Shown piece after piece: positions 49,624 to 59,015 of a stretch of 64,000 nucleotides of DNA. Position numbers and translations under genes: made by a program. The notes beneath the pieces were generated by a model that was not told where the DNA came from, made no database searches, and worked only from the letters and a program-made list of their open reading frames with translations. The stretch is from Pyruvatibacter sp. (GTDB lineage: Bacteria > Pseudomonadota > Alphaproteobacteria > CGMCC-115125): NCBI RefSeq assembly GCF_040219635.1, contig NZ_JAVJSC010000003.1:382501-446500 (forward strand), given 5' to 3'. Each line of letters begins with the position of its first letter. The stretch's first letter is position 1.

Positions 49624-52395
49624 TTGGCACCCGCAAAAAAGAAAACCCCGGCGAAGAAAAAATCTGCCGCCAAAGCAGAAGTAGGCAAAAAACCCGTGAC
49701 CGGCAGCCTCGACAGCTTCAAGTGCCGCAAGACCCTGAAGGTCGGCACCAAGACCTATGAATATTATTCGCTTCCGGTCGCTGAGAAGAACGGCCTCAAG
49801 GGCGTTTCCCGCCTGCCGTTCTCGCTGAAAGTGCTGCTTGAAAACCTGCTGCGCCACGAAGACGGCCGCTCGGTGACCAAAGCCGACATTCAGGCCATGG
49901 CAACGTGGCTCAAGACCCGCAAATCCACCCGCGAAATTGCGTTTCGCCCGGCCCGCGTGCTGATGCAGGACTTCACCGGCGTGCCCGGCGTGGTGGACCT
50001 CGCCGCCATGCGCGACGCCATGTCAGCGGCCGGTGGCAACCCGGACAAGATCAACCCGCTGGCTCCCGTTGACCTCGTCATCGACCACTCGGTGATGGTG
50101 GATTATTTCGGCGGCAAGGACTCCTTCAAGAAAAACGTCGAAACCGAATACGAACGCAATGGCGAGCGCTACGAGTTTTTGCGCTGGGGCTCAGAAGCCT
50201 TCGACAACCTGCGCGTTGTGCCGCCGGGCACCGGCATCTGCCACCAGGTGAACCTCGAATATCTGGCGCAGACCGTGTGGACCAAAAAAGACAAGCGCAA
50301 CGGTAAAGCTGTTGAAGTAGCCTACCCGGATTCACTTGTCGGCACCGACAGCCACACCACCATGGTCAATGGCCTGTCTGTTCTGGGCTGGGGCGTGGGC
50401 GGCATCGAAGCGGAAGCCGCCATGCTCGGCCAGCCGATTTCCATGCTGATCCCCGAAGTCATCGGCATGAAGCTCACCGGCAGGATGGCCGAAGGCATTA
50501 CCGCCACCGACCTTGTGCTCACCGTCACTGAAATGCTGCGCAAGAAGGGCGTAGTGGGCAAGTTCGTTGAGTTCTACGGCCCCGGCCTCGACCATCTGTC
50601 GCTGGAAGATCAGGCGACACTTTCCAACATGGCCCCTGAATATGGCGCCACGTGTGGCTTCTTCCCGATTGACTCAGAAACGCTTCGCTACCTCAAGGCA
50701 ACAGGCCGCAAGAAGGCCCGCGTGGACCTTGTGGAAGCCTATGCCAAGAAGCAGGGCATGTTCCGCACTGCCAAGACCGAAGACCCGATCTTCACCGATA
50801 CACTGGAGCTTGACCTGTCAAGCGTGGTGCCAAGCCTTGCAGGCCCCAAGCGCCCGCAGGACCGGGTGAGCCTGACAGATGTAGCCGACAGCTTTGCCGG
50901 CACGCTGGTCAACGAGTTCAACAAGGTGGATGACGGCTTCAAGCGCGTGCCGGTGGATGGCACCGAGTACACGCTGGGCCATGGCGACGTGGTGATAGCG
51001 GCCATTACGTCATGCACCAACACCTCCAATCCGTCGGTGCTGATGGCGGCCGGTCTGGTTGCCCAGAAAGCCAACAAGCTGGGCCTCAAGACCAAGCCAT
51101 GGGTCAAGCCGTCGCTGGCTCCCGGCTCGCAGGTGGTGACCGACTACCTCAAGGACGCGGGCCTGCAAAAGGAACTCGACAAGCTCGGCTTCAACCTTGT
51201 GGGCTATGGCTGCACAACCTGCATCGGCAACTCCGGCCCGCTGCCGGCACCCATTTCCAAGGCCATTCATGACGCGGACCTCGTGGCAGCCTCCGTGCTG
51301 TCAGGCAACCGCAACTTTGAAGGCCGTGTGTCGCCGGATGTGCGCGCCAACTATCTGGCGTCACCGCCGCTGGTGGTTGCCTATGCACTGGCAGGCTCGG
51401 TCAATGTGAACATCTCCAAAGACCCGATCGGCCAGGACAAGAAGGGCAATGATGTTTTCCTCAAGGACATCTGGCCCACCAGCCACGAGATTGCCGAAGC
51501 CGTGCGCAAATCAGTAACCCAGAAAATGTTCCGCGAACGCTATGCGGATGTGTTCAAGGGCGACCGCGAATGGCGCAAGATCAAGGTCACCGGCGGCAAG
51601 ACCTACAACTGGAACGCCAAGAGCACCTATGTGCAGAACCCGCCATACTTTGCCGGCATGACCGCCAGCCCGCAGGCGGATGAACCGATCAAGGGTGCCC
51701 GCATCCTGGGTCTGTTCGCGGATTCGATCACCACTGACCACATCTCGCCTGCCGGTTCCATCAAGGCCGACAGCCCGGCCGGTGAGTACCTCAAGGCCCA
51801 CAAGGTAAGCCCGGCGGAGTTCAACTCCTACGGCTCGCGGCGCGGCAACCACGAAGTGATGATGCGCGGCACCTTTGCCAACATCCGTATCAAGAACCAG
51901 ATGGTGCCCGGCGTTGAAGGCGGTGTGACCGTGCATTACCCCTCCGGCGATGCCATGCCCATTTACGACGCCGCCATGAAGTATCAGAAAACTGACACAC
52001 CTCTGGTTGTGTTCGGCGGCAAGGAATACGGCACCGGTTCGTCGCGTGACTGGGCTGCCAAAGGCACCAAGCTGCTGGGCGTGGAAGCCGTGATCGTTGA
52101 GAGTTTCGAGCGTATTCACCGCTCGAACCTCGTTGGCATGGGCGTGCTGCCGTTGCAGTTCACCGATGGCACAAGCTGGAAGTCGCTGGGCCTCACCGGC
52201 GCTGAAACCGTGACGATCACCGGCAACGAAAAAGGCATCAAGCCGCGCATGACGCTGACGCTGGAAATCACCAGCCCTGACGGCAAAGCGCAAAAAGTGC
52301 CCGTGCTGTGCCGCATCGATACGGCGGACGAAGTGGACTACTACAACAATGGTGGCATTCTGCATTACGTGCTGCGCAACCTGATGGCGGCGTAA
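49624..52395 (+). CDS. acnA: Aconitate hydratase A with Lys-rich N-terminal extension
   Basis: Aconitase of the TCA cycle, interconverting citrate and isocitrate with a [4Fe-4S] cluster. The cluster Cys are in AAITSCTNTSNPSV and GYGCTTCIGNSGPL. GTDSHTTMVNGLSVLGWGVGGIEAEA and the C-terminal swivel domain FGGKEYGTGSSRDWAAKGT are present. The start is set at a TTG at 49624, with GAGGAGGAT 6-14 bases upstream, giving 923 residues; an ATG at 49606 is the alternative. Either way the usual N-terminus (SLDSFKCRKTL) is preceded by a Lys/Ala-rich segment of about 25 residues (APAKKKTPAKKKSAAK...) not expected in this family. A strong terminator follows. Confidence 0.96.
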   Translation: MAPAKKKTPAKKKSAAKAEVGKKPVTGSLDSFKCRKTLKVGTKTYEYYSLPVAEKNGLKGVSRLPFSLKVLLENLLRHEDGRSVTKADIQAMATWLKTRKSTREIAFRPARVLMQDFTGVPGVVDLAAMRDAMSAAGGNPDKINPLAPVDLVIDHSVMVDYFGGKDSFKKNVETEYERNGERYEFLRWGSEAFDNLRVVPPGTGICHQVNLEYLAQTVWTKKDKRNGKAVEVAYPDSLVGTDSHTTMVNGLSVLGWGVGGIEAEAAMLGQPISMLIPEVIGMKLTGRMAEGITATDLVLTVTEMLRKKGVVGKFVEFYGPGLDHLSLEDQATLSNMAPEYGATCGFFPIDSETLRYLKATGRKKARVDLVEAYAKKQGMFRTAKTEDPIFTDTLELDLSSVVPSLAGPKRPQDRVSLTDVADSFAGTLVNEFNKVDDGFKRVPVDGTEYTLGHGDVVIAAITSCTNTSNPSVLMAAGLVAQKANKLGLKTKPWVKPSLAPGSQVVTDYLKDAGLQKELDKLGFNLVGYGCTTCIGNSGPLPAPISKAIHDADLVAASVLSGNRNFEGRVSPDVRANYLASPPLVVAYALAGSVNVNISKDPIGQDKKGNDVFLKDIWPTSHEIAEAVRKSVTQKMFRERYADVFKGDREWRKIKVTGGKTYNWNAKSTYVQNPPYFAGMTASPQADEPIKGARILGLFADSITTDHISPAGSIKADSPAGEYLKAHKVSPAEFNSYGSRRGNHEVMMRGTFANIRIKNQMVPGVEGGVTVHYPSGDAMPIYDAAMKYQKTDTPLVVFGGKEYGTGSSRDWAAKGTKLLGVEAVIVESFERIHRSNLVGMGVLPLQFTDGTSWKSLGLTGAETVTITGNEKGIKPRMTLTLEITSPDGKAQKVPVLCRIDTADEVDYYNNGGILHYVLRNLMAA

Positions 52396-52428
52396 TACGC
52401 TGCACCCAAAGCCCGAAAGGGCAAAGGA

Positions 52429-52465
52429 AAGCGCGGGAAACCAACACGGTTTCCCGCGCTTTTTT
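52429..52465 (+). terminator. Intrinsic terminator of acnA
   Basis: A perfect 14-bp stem AAGCGCGGGAAACC/GGTTTCCCGCGCTT with a 5-nt loop, followed by a run of T, 33 bp after the stop codon. Confidence 0.95.
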
Positions 52466-52576
52466 GTGCGCATGACACAGCATCAACGCCGCTCACCAAC
52501 TGTTGAGTGGCGCTGCCCGGCTCACACTCCTAGGGTGAAAACCACACCCCTTTATCCCTTGCTGCGGAACACGCCT

Positions 52577-53338
52577 ATGACATCTGTTACCGGACACCTT
52601 GCCAGAACGGGACTGCTCGCGGTCGGCACCCTTGCAGCAGCGCTTGCAACTCCTGTCGCAGCGCAGGCCCGTCCGGCGGTTATCGAGCTGTTCACCAGTC
52701 AGGGCTGTTCATCATGTCCGCCTGCCGACGCCCTGCTCAACACGCTGGCTGACCGCGACGACGTGATCGCGCTCACCTACAACATAACTTACTGGGACTA
52801 TCTGGGCTGGCGCGACACGCTGGGCCGCGAGGAACATACCGCCCGGCAGGAAGCCTACGCACAGCATTTCCGTGATCGCAAATACACACCGCAACTGGTC
52901 ATCGACGGCGAAAGCCATCTGCCCGGCAGTCGCACCAAAGCCGCCACCAGAGCCATCGACACGCAGATTGAAAAAGTATCCACCGCGCCTGCGCTTGCAA
53001 CGGTGCTTTCTGCAACCGGCGCAACCATCACCCACTCAGCCACCAGCAACACCGCCAAAACAGCAAACGTGTGGATGGTGCAGTACGACACTGCTCATGA
53101 GGTTGAAATCACCCGTGGCGAAAACGCAGGTGAAACCATCACCTATTCCAATGTGGTGCGCGACATAACGCTGCTGCATACATGGGACATGACGCAACCG
53201 CTGTCACTCGACGTTGCGCGAGACAGCCTGACCAAGGGCAACCACGACGGCTGCGCTATCATCATTCAGCAGGACACCAAATACGGCGTCGGCCCCGTCA
53301 TTGCTGCAGCGCGATTGGACATGGACCTGCTGAACTGA
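52577..53338 (+). CDS. DUF1223 secreted thioredoxin-like protein
   Basis: A 253-residue exported protein: signal peptide (TGLLAVGTLAAALATPVAAQA), then the DUF1223 start PAVIELFTSQGCSSCPPADALLNTLAD with a CSSC active-site-like motif and YTPQLVIDGESHLPGS with the cis-Pro position. The fold resembles thioredoxin, so a periplasmic redox role is likely but uncharacterised. The start at 52577 is chosen for the signal peptide; the frame is open from 52466, which overlaps the acnA terminator. Confidence 0.88.
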   Translation: MTSVTGHLARTGLLAVGTLAAALATPVAAQARPAVIELFTSQGCSSCPPADALLNTLADRDDVIALTYNITYWDYLGWRDTLGREEHTARQEAYAQHFRDRKYTPQLVIDGESHLPGSRTKAATRAIDTQIEKVSTAPALATVLSATGATITHSATSNTAKTANVWMVQYDTAHEVEITRGENAGETITYSNVVRDITLLHTWDMTQPLSLDVARDSLTKGNHDGCAIIIQQDTKYGVGPVIAAARLDMDLLN

Positions 53339-53346
53339 CAGCCACG

Positions 53347-54483
53347 CTACTCAGCGCGAGCAGCATCTTCCAAAGCCTCAAGATCAACCACAGCCCCGTC
53401 TGCGGATTTTGGTTCCGTCAGCGTATCAAAGCTGCGGGTGAGATCAGCACCCTTGGGTGTTGAAAGCCCATAGGCATAAGGCGCAAGCCGGGCACCCAGC
53501 ACAGCCGCTTCGCGCCTGACTGCTTCGTCTGCATCCACCGCAGCACCTGCACTCAGAACCGCGAAATATCCGCCGGACAGGCGCTGTGCCTCAACCGTGA
53601 TACGAAGCCCGTCATCCGTGCTGAACACCGTGCGCGTCGGCGCATCAAACTCGACATCTCCAATCGGCTGAACATCCGTGAACTGAAGATTGACCAGCGC
53701 ATTGCCAATACCATTGATCGCATAGTCTGTGACCGGCTGCAGGTCATCCGCCAGATTGCTGATCTGGTATGTCGGCGTTTCAGCGCTGGTGGCAGCAACC
53801 CGTTCAACCACGTAAGTCTCACCTTCGGGCGGCGACACCTCCACACGGGCCACCCGCCCCGCCGCCAGATCAATCACCCCGGTATCAAGCCACGCGGCCG
53901 CGTTTTGCTCGAGGTTGAAAGAGCCGCGCGCCACGTAGGACTGATCCTCAGCCGTTCGCCGCACATAAATCGTGCCCTCGCCATCAATATCGGCGGTGCC
54001 TTCAAGTTTTCCCACAATCAGCGATGCCACTTCGTCACCGTCGGCACCAAACAGCGTCACCCGAACGCCGGTGCCTTTGTCGGCCGGGTTCGTGAGGTTG
54101 ATATGCTGATGCCACTCAGGCTGGGCCGTGCGCTGTTCGATCAGTTCAAGATCGGCGAGCCCCACCGCTGTGCGCTTCACCATCTCAGCACGTACCGGAT
54201 GCCCGCCCTTTTCCAGTAGCCGCCATACGGCCACATCACTGTCGGTTGCTTGTTGATCGCGCTCGACTGTTACCTGGCTCAGCCGTGACACGATCTCGAT
54301 TTTGCTAACCTCGTTCACCTGCCCGCCAAGCTCGGGAAACATCAGCCGTGGCTCGAAATCGGAGGTGAGCGCACGCCGCTGCATGGAGACGGCGAAAACC
54401 GCCAGCGCCACCATCAGCAGCGTGACAACGCCCAACAACGCCAGCGTGCGTGCTGGTCCGCGCCGAAGCAGAACGTCCCTCAT
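53347..54483 (-). CDS. DUF4340 domain protein of the Gld-type ABC system
   Basis: A 378-residue protein with one N-terminal membrane anchor (TLALLGVVTLLMVALAVFAV) and a periplasmic DUF4340 region. Typical parts are VWRLLEKGGHPVRAEMVKRTAVGLADLELIE, VTLFGADGDEVASLIVGKLE and IYVRRTAEDQSYVARGSFNLEQNAAAWLD. It is the last gene of a four-gene operon and overlaps the GldG-like gene by 4 bp. Such DUF4340 proteins regularly accompany GldA/F/G-like transporters outside the gliding bacteria. Its exact role is unknown. Confidence 0.85.
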   Translation of the reverse strand: MRDVLLRRGPARTLALLGVVTLLMVALAVFAVSMQRRALTSDFEPRLMFPELGGQVNEVSKIEIVSRLSQVTVERDQQATDSDVAVWRLLEKGGHPVRAEMVKRTAVGLADLELIEQRTAQPEWHQHINLTNPADKGTGVRVTLFGADGDEVASLIVGKLEGTADIDGEGTIYVRRTAEDQSYVARGSFNLEQNAAAWLDTGVIDLAAGRVARVEVSPPEGETYVVERVAATSAETPTYQISNLADDLQPVTDYAINGIGNALVNLQFTDVQPIGDVEFDAPTRTVFSTDDGLRITVEAQRLSGGYFAVLSAGAAVDADEAVRREAAVLGARLAPYAYGLSTPKGADLTRSFDTLTEPKSADGAVVDLEALEDAARAE

Positions 54484-56459
54484 GATGCTGCTCCCGTGTG
54501 TGTCACCGCGCGCCCGGCCGCTTCCGCCCGCGCCCGCCGTCGCCGCCGCTGCGACAATGCCAGCACCAGCCAAACGCCACCCACCAGCAACGGCACCAGC
54601 GCCATGTTGATAAAGGCTACACGCGCGCCCAGCGCATCCACATCGCGGCGCAGATCACCCTGCACATCGCGCAATGCCCGGCGACCTTCCGCCAGTTCGC
54701 GTTGCAGACTCTGCATTTCCGCTTCCTGCACATCCGTCACAAGCGCCGACATGCCGGTGCCGTCCGGCAACTCGGCACGCAGCTCAGCCAGTCGCGCCTC
54801 GGTTTCTTCAATGCGGGCCTGCAGGCGTTGTTCTTCCGCCAGAAAGCGGGCCTCCGCATCGCGGCGAATGTCTTCAACCACCGTAAACGGACGATCCGCC
54901 GGCTCGCGGCCACGCAGCGAAATGAGATCGTTGGAGCCCATCAGGTTTTCAACCGCATTCACCACAAACGCCGCATTGTCTGCGGTGGGCACCGCAATAC
55001 GGTCCCCCAGAAAGTTTTGCACCTGCACCCAGAAGCGGTCATCGAACAGGTCACTGTCGGCGAACACCACGATGTTTGCATCGTCGATGGTTTTCAGCAG
55101 ATGCGCTGAGGAGCGCACGGCAATCGGCGCTTCGTCCTCATCGTCCGCCAACGGCCGCCCCTCAGGAAATGCGGTTTTGACCGGGCCTGAAATGCGCGCG
55201 GCCACCGTGAAAAACTCGCCCGCCGGATCAAACGCCCGCAACAGCGCGTCCGGTGTCGGCGCTGACTTGACCCGCTCAAGGTCGATAAGCATTGCGTCCT
55301 GCGTTGAGGTGACAATCGGCGTGAAGGTGGTGGTGGCATCATCTGTTGGCCGCAGCACACCGGCTGAGCCGATATGCAGCGCATCAAGCGGTGCCGTGAT
55401 CGGATCATCCGTATCAAAATCTTCGCTGACAAGCCGTTGCCACAGCACATAATCAGTCAACTGACGGCGCTGGCTGGCACCGGCTGCAACGCGCTGCGCA
55501 CGCAAACGGTCCGCCAGCACTTCGTCCGGGTTCATCTCAACGCCCCAGCTTTGCATCAGCAGCGGCAAATTGGATGCTTCCGTATAGCCCTGCACCGGCT
55601 TGCCGGCCGGGCCGGCCGTAAGACTGACTTCCGAATGCGGATCAATGAATGCAATCACCCGCCCGCCGCGCATCACGAACTGGTCAATGGCATACAGCGT
55701 CTGCGGACTCAGTTCCCTGGGGTGAACCAGCGCCAGAACCTTTATTTCGTTGGCGATGCGATCAAAATCCTGCTCCAGAAACTCGACTTCAAATGAGTTC
55801 TTGAGCTCCTGGTAGATCATGAACGGCTCCGACCGGCCTTCCATCGCCAGCAACAGCCCGCCCGCGCCCGTATCAAGCGGCAGGTTGGAGACGACGCCCA
55901 GAATGGGTTTTTCAGGTGTCGCCAGCGAGAATATCAGCCGCGCCAGATCATATTCCATATAGGTAGCGCGCTCTGGCGCCAGAAAACCGATCGCCTCACG
56001 CCCGTCCACGGTATTTGTGCCGACAACGCCCAAAAACACCTTGTCGCCGGAACGCAGCGGAACGCCGGTCAGCCCCGCATCGGTCGCCTGATCTTCCTGC
56101 GCGGAAAACGACTGCGGGTTGATTTCTTCAACGCGCACATTGCCGCCGGATGCTGCGGCAATCTCCTGCAACAGATCCCGCGCCCGCTGGGCATGTGCCC
56201 GCAACGCCGGTATTTCCGTCACAACATCTTCGGAATAGTAGAACTTGAGCGTGATCGGTTCGCGCAACCCCTGCACAATATTGCGGGTGCCGTCAGACAG
56301 CGTGAACAGGCTGCGGTCGGTCAGGTCTAGCCGCGCGTTTTGCAGACCCACATTGGAAAACGTGTTGAGCGCCACAAACAGGACGGCGCTGAGCACCAGC
56401 ACAGCTACCGCGTAAACCGGACGGCTGATCCTGGGCTTGTTGGCTGATTGAGAGGTCAT
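54480..56459 (-). CDS. GldG-like ABC transporter auxiliary protein
   Basis: A 659-residue protein with an N-terminal span (PVYAVAVLVLSAVLFVALNTFS), a large periplasmic region, a coiled segment (residues about 575-625, EEQRLQARIEETEARLAELRAELPDG...), and a C-terminal span ending in a basic tail (LSQRRRRRARAEAAGR). RLDLTDRSLFTLSDGTRNIVQGLREPITLKFYYSE is the GldG-type start, and VIAFIDPHSEV the conserved middle. The ATG at 56459 lies 4 bp after the permease gene; the frame is open to 56519. It belongs to the ABC operon at 53.3-58.2 kb. Confidence 0.88.
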   Translation of the reverse strand: MTSQSANKPRISRPVYAVAVLVLSAVLFVALNTFSNVGLQNARLDLTDRSLFTLSDGTRNIVQGLREPITLKFYYSEDVVTEIPALRAHAQRARDLLQEIAAASGGNVRVEEINPQSFSAQEDQATDAGLTGVPLRSGDKVFLGVVGTNTVDGREAIGFLAPERATYMEYDLARLIFSLATPEKPILGVVSNLPLDTGAGGLLLAMEGRSEPFMIYQELKNSFEVEFLEQDFDRIANEIKVLALVHPRELSPQTLYAIDQFVMRGGRVIAFIDPHSEVSLTAGPAGKPVQGYTEASNLPLLMQSWGVEMNPDEVLADRLRAQRVAAGASQRRQLTDYVLWQRLVSEDFDTDDPITAPLDALHIGSAGVLRPTDDATTTFTPIVTSTQDAMLIDLERVKSAPTPDALLRAFDPAGEFFTVAARISGPVKTAFPEGRPLADDEDEAPIAVRSSAHLLKTIDDANIVVFADSDLFDDRFWVQVQNFLGDRIAVPTADNAAFVVNAVENLMGSNDLISLRGREPADRPFTVVEDIRRDAEARFLAEEQRLQARIEETEARLAELRAELPDGTGMSALVTDVQEAEMQSLQRELAEGRRALRDVQGDLRRDVDALGARVAFINMALVPLLVGGVWLVLALSQRRRRRARAEAAGRAVTHTGAAS

Positions 56460-56463
56460 GCCG

Positions 56464-57198
56464 TTACCCCGCCCGCTTGAGGTCAATGGTGATGGCCGTC
56501 GCCACCAGCCACACAGCAATCAGCGACGCAAAGTAGATGAGATCGCGCAGATCAATCACCCCATCCATGATCGCATCAAAATGCGTGACGAAACTGAATG
56601 ACGCGATGGTGTTGAGCACCGCCTGCGGCACCCAGCCCGAAAAGAAATCAAGCACCAGCGGCAGACCCGACAGTGTGAACAGGAAACACACAACCACTGA
56701 CAGCACGAAGGCAATCACCTGATTGGTGGTAACTGCCGACATGCACGAGCCAATGGCCAGATAGCCGCCCGCCATCAATAAGCTGCCGATATAGCTCGCC
56801 AGAATAACACCGTTGTCCGGCTCGCCCAGATAATTGACGGTGATCCAGATCGGGAATGTCAGGAACAGCGCAATGGCCGCAAACGCCCATGCTGCAAGGT
56901 ATTTGCCAACGACACTCGCCCAGAACGGGGCCGGCAGTGTGAGCAACAACTCCATGGTGCCGCTCTTGCGCTCTTCCGCCCACATGCGCATGGAAATGGC
57001 CGGGATCAAAAACAGATACAGCCACGGGTGAAACCCGAAAAAGCCGCGCAGGCTGGCTTCGCCCGCCTCGTACCACTGGCCGAGATAGAAAGTGAAGGCA
57101 CCTGTGGCCAGCAAAAAAATGACAATGAACACATAGGCCAGCGGCGTTGCGAAGAACGACCCAAGCTCGCGCCTGAAAATGGCGTACATCTGGCTCAT
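56464..57198 (-). CDS. ABC-2-type permease (GldF-like)
   Basis: A 244-residue membrane protein with six spans. It has AIFRRELGSFFATPLAYVFIVIFLLATGAFTFYLG at the start, then SMRMWAEERKSGTMELLLTLP, the hallmark of GldF/ABC-2 permeases, and the C-terminal SLIAVWLVATAITIDLKRAG. It overlaps the ATPase gene by 4 bp. It forms the transmembrane part with the ATPase; the exported substrate is unknown. Confidence 0.93.
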   Translation of the reverse strand: MSQMYAIFRRELGSFFATPLAYVFIVIFLLATGAFTFYLGQWYEAGEASLRGFFGFHPWLYLFLIPAISMRMWAEERKSGTMELLLTLPAPFWASVVGKYLAAWAFAAIALFLTFPIWITVNYLGEPDNGVILASYIGSLLMAGGYLAIGSCMSAVTTNQVIAFVLSVVVCFLFTLSGLPLVLDFFSGWVPQAVLNTIASFSFVTHFDAIMDGVIDLRDLIYFASLIAVWLVATAITIDLKRAG

Positions 57199-58220
57199 GC
57201 GCTGATCGCCTCATGCTGAATGAGGTCAGGACGCTCAGCGTCAGGCGCATCTGAATGCGTCAGCATACGGAACACTTCATCAAGACGGCCTTTTTCAGCG
57301 TACAACGACGACACCTGCCAGCCTTTTTCGCGTGCCAGCACCGCAACAGCTTCCGCCAGCGGCATCTGGTTGGCATCGCGGGGCCCTGCAAAAACCGTGA
57401 AACTGTATGACACACCGTTCACTTCACTGCGCTCCACGCTTGCAGCACCCGCAACACCGCGCAGGGCCGTCTCAGCGGCTGCCGCATCATCAGGCGTTGA
57501 GAACTCTGCCGTGAGCGTTACCGCATCATGCCAGCGCGAGCGACCCATAAGCTGAGCAGGCGTGCCGTCGGCAACAATGCGCCCGCGATCAATGATAAGC
57601 GCGCGGTCGCATACGGCTTCCACTTCTTCAAGAATGTGCGTGGAGATAATGATGGCCTTGTCCCGCGCCATTTCCTGGATCAGCAACCGCACCTGGTGTT
57701 TCTGGTTGGGGTCCAGACCATCCGTCGGCTCATCCATGATGAGCACATCCGGGTCATGCAAAATCGCCTGGGCAAGGCCGACGCGGCGCTTGAAACCCTT
57801 GGAGAGCGTTTCAATCGGCTGGTCCAGCACCGGCGCAAGCGTGGTACGGGCAACCGCAAGGCCAATGGCGTTGGCGGCCTGCGCGCCGCGAATGCCGCGC
57901 ACATCACAGACAAACCGCAAAAAATCGATCGGCGACATCTCGCCATAGGCCGGCGCGCCTTCAGGCAGATAGCCCATGCGCTTTTGCGCCGCCATGGCGT
58001 CCGTTTCCACGTCGTGACCACACACGCTCACCCGGCCGGCCGTCATCGACAAGAAGCCGGTAATCATTTTCATCGAGGTGGATTTGCCCGCGCCGTTGGG
58101 GCCAAGAAAGCCCAGCACCTGCCCCTTGGGCACGGTGAAACTCACATTATCAACGGCGACAAACGGCCCGAACCGTTTGGTCAGCCCCTCAATTTCAATC
58201 ATCGGGTCGTGAGCACTCAT
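57195..58220 (-). CDS. ABC transporter ATP-binding protein (GldA-like)
   Basis: A 341-residue ATPase, longer than a bare ABC domain because of a C-terminal extension (about residues 230-341). Walker A is GFLGPNGAGKSTSMKMITGF. The signature is LSKGFKRRVGLAQAILHDP, Walker B VLIMDEPTDGLDPNQKHQV, with H-loop STHILEEVEAVCDR. This is the GldA/NatA class for ABC-2 exporters. It is first in the operon GldA-GldF-GldG-DUF4340, with overlaps of 4 bp. No gliding or adhesin genes accompany it. Confidence 0.93.
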   Translation of the reverse strand: MSAHDPMIEIEGLTKRFGPFVAVDNVSFTVPKGQVLGFLGPNGAGKSTSMKMITGFLSMTAGRVSVCGHDVETDAMAAQKRMGYLPEGAPAYGEMSPIDFLRFVCDVRGIRGAQAANAIGLAVARTTLAPVLDQPIETLSKGFKRRVGLAQAILHDPDVLIMDEPTDGLDPNQKHQVRLLIQEMARDKAIIISTHILEEVEAVCDRALIIDRGRIVADGTPAQLMGRSRWHDAVTLTAEFSTPDDAAAAETALRGVAGAASVERSEVNGVSYSFTVFAGPRDANQMPLAEAVAVLAREKGWQVSSLYAEKGRLDEVFRMLTHSDAPDAERPDLIQHEAISA

Positions 58221-58687
58221 ACCGCTGACTGTCTCTCCCGGCGCTGCGCCCTGCGGATGTCGATGCCCGCAAGGTCATGATTGATGCCCCCGACAAACAG
58301 GAGCGGCCCCGTAAAACGGGCGTGGGTGAATAGGCCTTCAGTGAATAGAAAATGCAACCGCACGGGTGCAAGTGACTTTTGCGAAAGAATTATGCCCAAA
58401 GCGTGACCGGCCACGCGCAGCACCGCATGCACATGCTGCCCGGGACCCCGGATCAGGTCCGGGATGCACATATAGCGTGCCGTCGATCAGGCAAGCACAG
58501 TGCCATCCCGGACTTGATCGTGGGTCCACAGCCGCACATTCAGGCTTGTAAAAAAGGAAAGGCGGGCCGGGCGACACATCCTTCAGGTGAGAAGGATCAT
58601 GACGCTCCCATCGCGCCCTCAAAGGGGGGGGATGGGGGAGGATCAGGAGCGCGACGACGCAAGAAGGACGTGTCGGCCCGGCACCGC

Positions 58688-58711
58688 AAAAAGGGGCCCC
58701 CGCAAGGGCCC
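58688..58711 (-). terminator. Intrinsic terminator of the candidate small RNA
   Basis: Perfect 6-bp GC stem GGGCCC, loop TTGCGG, GGGCCC, then C and five T on the minus strand. No protein gene on this strand ends nearby; the nearest start upstream is the antiporter beyond 59380. Confidence 0.55.
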
Positions 58712-58836
58712 ATCGTTGGATACGCGGGAAACCTGCGGGGGTGTCAATTGAGCGGCCCTGACACGCTTGCCCCGACGGGGGGCTGGGGGGCTTGGGGATG
58801 CCGGAACAAACGTTAACGTCCGGGCCGCCTTTCGAC
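58688..58836 (-). ncRNA. Candidate intergenic small RNA, about 149 nt
   Basis: On the minus strand a possible promoter (TTGGCG at 58865-58870, 16-bp spacer, CATATT at 58843-58848) is followed by four consecutive hairpins: CCGGA/TCCGG (58801-58823), CCCC/GGGG (58770-58780), GTGTCA/TGACAC (58741-58764) and GGGCCC/GGGCCC with a 6-nt loop (58694-58711), which ends in C then TTTTT (58688-58692). The order promoter, stems, terminator is what a stand-alone small RNA shows. I cannot match it to a known class; 6S, SRP, tmRNA and RNase P signature strings are absent. Confidence 0.35.
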
Positions 58837-59015
58837 AGTTGAAATATGGGTACGGTTTGGGGCACGCCAACGGCTGAATTGGGGCCATTTTGTGAAATCG
58901 CATCACGGGTTTGCGAGGTCGGCCACCCTCGCAGACCGGCCACGAATAGTTAACGCCCCGGCACCGCTGCCAGCGGGCTTGCGCACCGCGCCTCAGACAT
59001 AAACAATGGCAGGCA

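Larger units (their letters stand above)
58221..59015. other. 795-bp intergenic region with palindromes and a candidate small RNA
   Basis: No confident protein gene is found between the ABC operon (minus) and DUF2794 (plus). It holds two dispersed palindromes (58447-58463 with loop TCAGG, and a degenerate copy at 58507-58525) and a hairpin ATCCTTC/GAAGGAT near 58580. A run of four hairpins at 58694-58823 ends in a minus-strand intrinsic terminator (listed separately). ORFs of 60-200 codons here overlap on both strands and lack family features. Confidence 0.55.
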
